Position numbers and translations under genes: made by a program
NCBI GenBank assembly: GCA_023159155.1
Contig: JAJNNX010000055.1
Location: 62,001 to 126,000, forward strand
Direction of reading: 5' to 3'
DNA length: 64,000 bases
Source: Ustulina deusta
Taxonomy: Eukaryota > Ascomycota > Sordariomycetes > Xylariales > Xylariaceae
Shown: one piece after another, positions 57,319-64,000 of the stretch
How the letters are laid out: the number at the start of each line of letters is the position of its first letter
Numbering within the stretch: the stretch's first letter is position 1
Notes under the pieces: model-generated
Told to the model about the DNA's origin: nothing
The model's database searches: none
What the model saw: the letters and a program-made list of their open reading frames with translations, nothing else

Positions 57319-58976
57319 GGCAGCGGGAGAGGAGGACACGGGGTACGTGCCATGCGCGGTCAGGTCGGGGGTCGAGGTCGCTGGGACTCGCGGACGGCGA
57401 TCTATCTGCAGACTACGGCGAGCATGAGTGTCTGGGCGTGGATTTCAGGGTGTGTCGGTGGTGTGGATCTGCTGTGAATTCGATCAGAGGACACTTGGGC
57501 TCGGGTACGGGAGAACAGTCAGAAAGTAAGAAGCAATTGGGCCCGAAAAGCTGCCATGAATCATGGATGAGAGGGAGCTGAGGCGATCGGATTAAGGTAG
57601 CCTGGTGTTACAATCCCTTTTTTTTGTTGTACCTACTAGACACATTTTAGTGACCAAGTAAGTACTAAGTAGGCAGGCAGGTAGGTAAGTAGGTAGGTAC
57701 TTAGATAGCTGTCTCTTTCAGGCTGAGCTGACGGAATGTGCCCACTGCAGAACCCACTACTCGCCCCTGTAACTACAAGCCTGTTAACCACAAGCTTCAG
57801 TTGTCCTCCCAAGCTGTATCCACTATTCTATACGAGCAGTTGGGGAGGTCTAGCCACAACCATCTCTCCTCAGCCACACAAGTGGGTAGGTAGGTTAGAC
57901 AGAAGAATGCCTGCCTGTATCGATGTAATCTTGTGGAGCACGTGTACAGACCACTACAGTAGGTACAGTGCACTAATCCGGAACCTGCAGGGTGTCTGGG
58001 GTAGTGAGCCAATCGACTGTGGATCACGACACGGATTTAGTTGGGGGAGCTCCATTTCCTTCCTAATCAAGTACCTAGATTACACGACAAATGAGACCTC
58101 CGATAACGCTGGGAATAACCTAACTGCCGTCTACCTCCCCATAAGCTGCGCTGGATGCACTGTATGTCGGTCAGCGCAATACAGAAAGAAAAACCCCCGG
58201 CTGATAGCGTCATGGTGTGTTGTGGCGCGAATAATATTTATGACGGGCGTTTACTTCTGAATCCATGGAATTGCGTAGGTAGGGAATCAAGTGCGGAATG
58301 CACATGTAAATATAAATTGTAGAGGCGCTAACCAGTCCTGGTACTGGCCGCAACTAGCCGACGCGGTTCAGTAGCCTACAGTGGGCTTGAATGCCCCAGC
58401 TTGTTGCATCTTGGGGCAGCCCGAGGTTCCATAAAAAAGCACAATTGCCAATCAGGCTTCCCAGAGCTCTTCCAGGAGTTCCTACCTGTCAGCTCAACAT
58501 CCCCTTACGGAGCCACACTGTCTTCACTGTACATGTAGGCGTAGGTGTCAATTCAGGACGCAGCGAGAGGGAGAGACAAGACCGGACGGACCCTCGACAT
58601 TTTTTTTGCTCACCTCATAATACCGCCGGACCCAGCACATCACCACCACCCTTCCTTGTCCTCGCTCCCGTCTCCCTCCCCCTCTCACCCAATCCTCACA
58701 ACCTCCGACAAGCTACCACATCTGTGCAATTGACCAGGTCCGCAATTCGCCAGTTGCCGACCTGACGTGTTCTGTGCTCTGTGTTCTGTGTTCTGTGCCG
58801 CAGTCCGGATCTACGTGGTTGTCCGTCTCCTGCTTGAACCTTGCAAACCCACACCTTTAACGATTGCGGCCAGGTAGCTGTTGCTTCTTCTTCTTCTTAT
58901 TCTTCCGATCTCGTGTCGCCGGGCTTTATATCGCAGCATCTTCCATCATACTACATCATCCCACACCACATCCACC
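57319..58976. promoter_or_regulatory. Divergent upstream region (sec7 / pyruvate dehydrogenase E2)
   Basis: This holds both promoters. A TAGGTA/AGGCAGG cluster lies at 57660-57705. C/T-rich pyrimidine tracts at 58620-58720 and 58880-58900 precede the E2 start and are typical of fungal housekeeping promoters and leaders. Open frames here are short and unsupported. Confidence 0.5.
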
Positions 58977-60404
58977 ATGTACGGCGCCGTATTACGAAGG
59001 CAAGGCCTGTTGCGGGCATCGGCCCTCCGCTCCGGCCTCTCCCCTCTCGCCAGATATTACGCCTCCTTCCCCCCGCACACCATCATCAAGATGCCGGCTC
59101 TGTCGCCTACCATGACGGCCGGAAACATCGGGGCCTGGCAGAAGAAGGCTGGCGATTCTATTGCTCCCGGCGATGTTTTGGTCGAGATCGAGACCGATAA
59201 GGCCCAGATGGACTTCGAGTTCCAAGAAGAGGGTATCATCGCCAAGGTCCTCAAGGACGCCGGCGAGAAGGATGTCCCTGTTGGAAACGTTCGTCCCCTC
59301 TTGTCGAGCTCGTTGTCGCCGTCGCCACGCTAACTGCATTCTCAGCCCATTGCTGTCCTGGTCGAAGAGGGGACCGATGTCTCAGCCTTCGAATCTTTTA
59401 GTCTCTCTGATGCCGGCGGTGACGCCGCCGCGACCGCCGCGAAAGAAAAGCCAAGGGCAGACGAATCCGCCACCGTATCCGCTCCCGCGCCGACTTCTGC
59501 ACCCGAGCCCACGGAGTATGCCTCGGAGGGCAGAATCGAGACCGCCCTGGACCGTCAGCCTAATATCAGCCCAGCCGCGAAGCGATTGGCAAAGGAGAAC
59601 GGCGTCAACACTGCTAGTTTGAAGGGCACTGGCCCAGGTGGTCGTATCACCGAGGAGGATGTCAAGAAGGCCACCTCCGCCCCTGCTGCCGTGTCCGCCG
59701 CCGCCTCTTACGTAGACACCCCCGTCACCAACATGCGCAAGACAATCGCCAAGCGCCTACAAGAGTCAACCCAAAACAACCCGCACTTCTTTGTCACGAG
59801 CAAAATCTCGGCTAGCAAGCTCCTGAAGCTGCGCCAGGCTCTGAACAGCTCCGCCGAGGGCAAGTACAAGCTCTCGGTGAACGACTTCCTGATCAAGGCT
59901 ATTGCTGTTGCCTCTAAGAAGGTGCCCGCCGTCAACTCGTCTTGGCAGGGTGACTCGATTCGCCAATACGACAACGTCGACGTCTCGGTTGCTGTCGCCA
60001 CCCCTACCGGTCTCATTACCCCTATCGTCACAAACGTCGAGGGCCGTGGTCTTGAGTCCATTTCTTCGGCTGTCAAGGAGCTCGCCAAGAGGGCGCGCGA
60101 TAACAAGCTTAAGCCCCATGAGTACCAGGGTGGCACCGTCTCCATTTCTAACATGGGCATGAACCCCGCTGTCGACCACTTCACTGCCATCATCAACCCA
60201 CCTCAAGCCGCCATCTTGGCTGTCGGCACTACGAAGAAGGTCCCCGTTGCCGTCGAGGGTGAGGAGGGCACCTCGATTGCGTGGGATGACCAGATTACCG
60301 TTACAGCTAGCTTCGACCACCGAGTCGTGGATGGCGCCGTTGGCGGCGAGTGGATCAAAGAATTCAAGAAGGTTATCGAGAACCCTCTGGAACTGCTGCT
60401 ATAA
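58977..60404 (+). CDS. lat1: Pyruvate dehydrogenase E2, dihydrolipoamide acetyltransferase
   Basis: Two exons, 58977-59288 and 59346-60404 (57-nt intron), give 456 residues. The N-terminus [20 protein letters not shown] is an Arg-rich mitochondrial leader. The lipoyl domain (about 35-110) has [14 protein letters not shown] and [14 protein letters not shown] with the lipoylated Lys75. After an Ala/Pro/Glu-rich linker comes the E1/E3-binding domain [15 protein letters not shown] to [15 protein letters not shown]. The catalytic domain includes [37 protein letters not shown] and [12 protein letters not shown] with the catalytic His and Asp. It transfers acetyl groups to CoA in the mitochondrial matrix. 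Length and order are normal for the fungal family. The gene converges on the PARG-like gene. Confidence 0.97.
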
Positions 60405-60788
60405 CAAGCCGAAGCCAGTAAATATCACAAGGGGCGTCTGGGCATGGTTATTCAATAGATAAAGATTGGGTCCGTTTGTAGCGTTGTGCCACAAATTCCT
60501 GTAATAATACTTTGATTTACTCGGCAAAAGCCGTGATAAAAAAACGTGGCCATGGTATACGAATATATTTGGAGGGAGGCTGCAATGTTTCGCGGTAGCT
60601 AATTGTTGATATCGACACAGTTCTGCCATGAACCAGATATCGTGCTTTGGCCTCGATCTTGAAGTTCGGCTTCGTGACTACTTATGATTGATTACGCCTC
60701 GTCGTAAATGCGATTATTTTGAAGCTCCTATACGCCTCGTAGTCGGGCTTCTGTGTATTCTTTTCTCCGTCCTCGATACTCCTTGCTC
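60405..60788. other. Convergent 3' spacer
   Basis: About 380 bp between the E2 stop and the PARG-like stop. AT-rich; should hold both polyadenylation regions. No gene seen. Confidence 0.6.
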
Positions 60789-62393
60789 TCAATCATACTC
60801 CTCGCCCTCGTCATCCAGCCCATCAGAGGATTCCTGTGCCAAAGCCGAAGATGCTTCGTCGTCATCCTGGAGAGCTACCTGCTTTCTCAACCCGGCCAGC
60901 ACGGCCTCGAGCCCAGCCTGCAGCTGCGGACTCCGAGCCTGCTCAGCCCGTATCTCGAGCTGTGCTATTTTTTCCCGAAGCTCGCTTGTACGGGCTACTT
61001 CGACGGGATCTTCGTCCTCATCCGCTGCCGTGGAAGACAGGGACCCGTGCTCTCCGTGGCCGGACAAGGAAGTAGGCAAGGGCAAGACATCCTCGCCAAA
61101 AGCGCGCGCGAAAGCAGCAGCCATGCTGCCGTCGTTGATGGCGAAAACGACGTCTTCGATGAACGCACCCCATCTCTCGGGGCTTCCGTTTCGAGATTTC
61201 TTGTCCTTGGCTCCTTTGCCCTTGCCCTTCACCTCCTCCCCATTGCTCGCCCCTTGGGCCCTGGCATTGCTAGTTCTGTCCCTGCCTTTCTCGCCCTCTC
61301 CTTCGACTACAGGGTCTGGGGCCAACACTTGCCTCCACGCTTTCGCGATCTCGGGGACGGGGTTCCCGTAGGCACCGCATCCCCACGCACCCAGCACGAC
61401 GCGCGTGCACCCCTTGGCAGCGAAGACGCGCAAGACAGCGCGCATCTTGCGCACCACGAGCTCGCGGTCGGCGGCGCTCGCGTACCGCCCGCTCTCGGTC
61501 TCCGGGAGTCGGAGCGCTGCGGCGCTCACGACATCGACGAACCAACGGTCGTTCTTGGGGAGGATATCGTTCTCGTCTCCTTCTCCTCCACCTCCGCTTC
61601 CGCTAGCATCGGACCTTCTATCAGACGACGGAGAAGGCGAGGCGGATGGGGAGGAAGAGAAAGAGGAAGGAGAAGGAGAAGAAGACGCGGGCCGAAAAAC
61701 AAGTACGTCTGGCGTGTACACGACGGCGAGCTCTGGCATTCGGTAAAACTCGTCGCGGAGGGCGGGCAGGAGCGTCGTGCGCATGCACAAGGACTCCTCC
61801 TGGCTCGTGGCGCCGTTGAGAAAGCCGCCGCCGGGCGAGAGGGGTGAGGCCATGTTCAGGATACCGACCTTGAGCCTGAAGTCCGGCGCGCGGGCGGTCT
61901 CTGCTGTACGTTCCTCGCGACTGTACTGTTGTTGGTGCTGTTGGTGGTGCTGCTGTTGAAGGAGTGATTGCGCGGCCGTCAGGGTATCGGCGACGCACAA
62001 CGTGATGCGCGGACTGTTAACGCAACGGGTGTCAGACGTAACTTTGGTCTCATCGCGTCGTCGCGCGCTTTTCTCCTGCGACTGCTCGTCACCTAGATTC
62101 TTCTTCTTCCGCCGTCCACCACTCCGTGCGCCAGACACCTTGCGCCCTTCCTTAACGCCGTCCCAGCTACCATCGTCCCAGACCTTCTTCCCTTCGTCGT
62201 GCTCGGATTCGCGCTGGTGTAGCGGAGGGGGGTCCACGATGAGCTCGGAGCGCTCGATGCCGCGTCGTGCGCGTGGATGCGCCGACAATAGCGCGGGGAT
62301 CACCTTGTTGATGGTGGCTCGGGCCCGCTTCGCCCGGGCATCGCGGCGGAAAGCTGCTGGTGGCTTGACCACTGTTGGCTCTGTGCGGCCCAT
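60789..62393 (-). CDS. Microbial-type poly(ADP-ribose) glycohydrolase-like protein (DUF2263)
   Basis: A single exon of 534 codons starting MGRTEPTVVKPPAAFRRDAR. Residues about 15-35 (ARAKRARATINKVIPALLSA) and 130-210 resemble the N-terminal region of this family. LKVGILNMASPLSPGGGFLNGATSQEESLCMRTTLLP carries the PARG signature GGG-x6-8-QEE; the paired glutamates are the catalytic residues in known PARGs. Then come YTPDVLVFR, FVDVVSAAALRLPE and RVVLGAWGCGAYGNP, which fit a macrodomain fold. Such enzymes cleave poly(ADP-ribose) chains (family knowledge). Two acidic, Ser-rich inserts (about 240-275 and 350-400) and a C-terminal coiled coil with an acidic end (SSDGLDDEGEEYD) are added. Substrate preference cannot be told from sequence. 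Confidence 0.85.
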   Translation of the reverse strand: MGRTEPTVVKPPAAFRRDARAKRARATINKVIPALLSAHPRARRGIERSELIVDPPPLHQRESEHDEGKKVWDDGSWDGVKEGRKVSGARSGGRRKKKNLGDEQSQEKSARRRDETKVTSDTRCVNSPRITLCVADTLTAAQSLLQQQHHQQHQQQYSREERTAETARAPDFRLKVGILNMASPLSPGGGFLNGATSQEESLCMRTTLLPALRDEFYRMPELAVVYTPDVLVFRPASSSPSPSSFSSSPSASPSPSSDRRSDASGSGGGGEGDENDILPKNDRWFVDVVSAAALRLPETESGRYASAADRELVVRKMRAVLRVFAAKGCTRVVLGAWGCGAYGNPVPEIAKAWRQVLAPDPVVEGEGEKGRDRTSNARAQGASNGEEVKGKGKGAKDKKSRNGSPERWGAFIEDVVFAINDGSMAAAFARAFGEDVLPLPTSLSGHGEHGSLSSTAADEDEDPVEVARTSELREKIAQLEIRAEQARSPQLQAGLEAVLAGLRKQVALQDDDEASSALAQESSDGLDDEGEEYD

Positions 62394-64000
62394 TTTTTTC
62401 TCTGATGCGCTTCGATTTGATGGTTGGGCTCTGCTGGTGCCGAGAACATGCTGAGTAAAGCTGTCGTTTATGAGACGGCGGAGTGAGTGACTTACCCGCC
62501 GCAGATGTCAGAACTCGAAGGCATGCGCACGTTGTATGTGCCTATGGAATTGACCTGGTGTGGTGATCCAGTACCTTCAGATGTTTAGGCTCTGTCGGCC
62601 GGCAATGGCTGTTGTAGATGAGAATCGAGAATTGAGAAGACGATCCGTTCTGCGAGAGAACCTTGATGGACACATGAGAGGTATGAGATGGTAAACACAC
62701 GACATGACATTTTGTGGACACAGCGCAGTGCCCGAATTCATCCTACTCCACAACCTCACTGGAGGCCGACATACTTATATTGTCGTCGTCGTCGTCATTG
62801 TTGCCGCATGTAAAATAGCAGGTAATCATCGAGTATGTAGGTAAGGAATCAACCAACTTATACTAGGTAGATACATGTGTGGCTCGGCAGGTACTACTAA
62901 TTGGTACCCGTGTTATCACAACATATGTACCTCTAATCCTCTGCTCTCTGCTCTTTTGTCACGATTACAAATAGGTACCTTCACTTGGAATAGTGCTCGC
63001 CGGGTGACTGTAACCGCTGTAGCACAGGTTGGATCCCTTATGTATCTCCTCGGACACAATACTACAAATGTAAGTAGGTAGGTGCGGCTGCGGTCAGTCA
63101 TATGTTGGGAGGCAGTTCTTGCCAAGTCTATACTTAGGTACTGAAGTAATGATACACAGCGTCTTCTTACGGCAGCATGTGACTTCCTCCTCGGTAGGTC
63201 AACACATCCATCACTTTCCTACCTACACTCTCCTCACTTCCAGTTACAATTAGCATCAACTAATGCTGTTCACCGACATGGTTCTCTACCCAGACTCTGC
63301 TATCGAAGTACACACGCGCGATCCTCCACTTCGCAGGCAGGTTTTAGTATGGCATGTCAACTTTGACAGGAAATCCTACCATCGAGGCCATCAAGAGACC
63401 ATCAAGACCGGTTATTATTATGCACTGTCGTATTGTTGTTATTGTAGGTATGCCTTCGTTTTAATGAATGTTAATGAGTGGAACGAAAGGCTTTCTTATC
63501 GGTTAAAAAAAGGTCAAAAATACAGGCTAACCCAGCCATACATACAGACCTAGCTATACAAACTGACTGAGCTACCCATACGAACTAAGCCACTTATACA
63601 GACTAACCTAGCCATATTTACTAACCCAGCCATATTCGCTGACCCACCCATACATACGGACCTAGCCATACAAACCGACCTACACATACATACTAACCTA
63701 CCCATAGGTCAACAAATATAGCTAGGTCAGTTTATATGTTAAAACGAAGACCTCCCTAGAGAAGCGATACTGCGAAGCACTCTATCGCGGCTTCTGGGCT
63801 TGGGCGGATAGGGGGGGTCTGAGTGCGTATAGGGGCCATAGAGAACTATAAGGGCTATAGAGAGCTATAGGCGGCGTACGTTATGTAAGCTATATTATAT
63901 ACGCAATAAAAAACGAAGGTTTTTTTGCACCCGAATTAAAGGGGCCTCTAGTCCACATAGGCTAGGCCTTGCTCTCTGGACTATGCTTAGGTTCATTGCT
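62394..64000. other. Right-edge spacer with minisatellite
   Basis: Contains the PARG-like promoter, a GTCGTC triplet run near 62785, a TAGGTA motif near 63075, and the minisatellite at 63520-63720. The last 250 bp have repeated ACTATA/GCTATAG words and no coding frame; probably degraded repeat DNA. Confidence 0.5.
63520..63720. repeat. Imperfect minisatellite, unit about 20 bp
   Basis: Roughly nine diverged tandem units follow the pattern ACTAACCTAGCCATACATAC, with the words CTAGCCATA, CTACCCATA and ACTAACC recurring at 18-24-base spacing. Point differences among units suggest an old array. Confidence 0.75.

Noticed and set aside
60753..61847. 364-codon plus-strand frame opposite the PARG-like gene
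   Set aside because: Antisense shadow. The minus-strand frame carries the GGG...QEE signature; the plus-strand protein has none.
1..64000. CRISPR array, bacterial operon or phage-type system
   Set aside because: Intron-rich eukaryotic genes throughout and no evenly spaced direct repeats with unique spacers.

Overview
The window is nuclear DNA of a filamentous ascomycete, most likely a Sordariomycete. The genes are broken by short introns (about 50-130 nt). They encode typical fungal proteins: an Hst3-type sirtuin, a Yvc1 vacuolar channel, Rpc31, Sec7, a Zn2Cys6 regulator and a Jen1-type carboxylate permease. The spaces between genes are rich in TAGGTA/TACCTA runs. Introns were placed by hand by joining reading frames at GT-AG (sometimes GC-AG) sites and checking that the coding sum is divisible by three. 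Function calls rest on motifs recognised by eye; no database search was possible.

Layout, left to right: a 3' gene fragment (3-1223); a sirtuin with a split catalytic domain (1754-5065, -); a repeat-rich spacer; an orphan multi-exon gene (6943-10191, -); a short-chain dehydrogenase (10467-11692, -) divergent from an FAD monooxygenase (12239-14160, +), followed by a sugar-type MFS transporter (14695-16849, -); a 3.4 kb spacer; a KP4-like, GPI-tailed gene with an in-frame stop (20290-21142, +); a small membrane protein; a macrodomain protein (23140-24027, +); an aldo/keto reductase (25461-26790, -); a Jen1-like permease (29409-31350, +); a dienelactone-hydrolase-like/SnoaL-like protein (32055-33689, -); Yvc1 (34269-36439, -); Rpc31 (37406-38503, -).

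From 38.5 to 42.9 kb the DNA is relic-rich. It holds a fragment of a paralogue of the orphan gene, a tRNA-like segment and an LTR-like segment. Then come an Hsm3-like proteasome chaperone (42927-44171, +), a Zn2Cys6 regulator with an in-frame stop (44515-46417, -), and a 5.3 kb spacer carrying a second copy of a palindromic repeat first seen at 18.4 kb. The right part is housekeeping: Sec7 (51695-57318, -), pyruvate dehydrogenase E2 (58977-60404, +) and a microbial-type PARG-like protein (60789-62393, -). Minisatellite DNA lies at the right edge.

The dehydrogenase, monooxygenase and transporter at 10.5-16.8 kb could form a small catabolic or secondary-metabolism group. Three genes (sirtuin, macrodomain, PARG-like) handle NAD-derived ADP-ribose, but they are far apart, so linkage may be chance. 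The left and centre mix core genes with decaying accessory genes; the right end is conserved.
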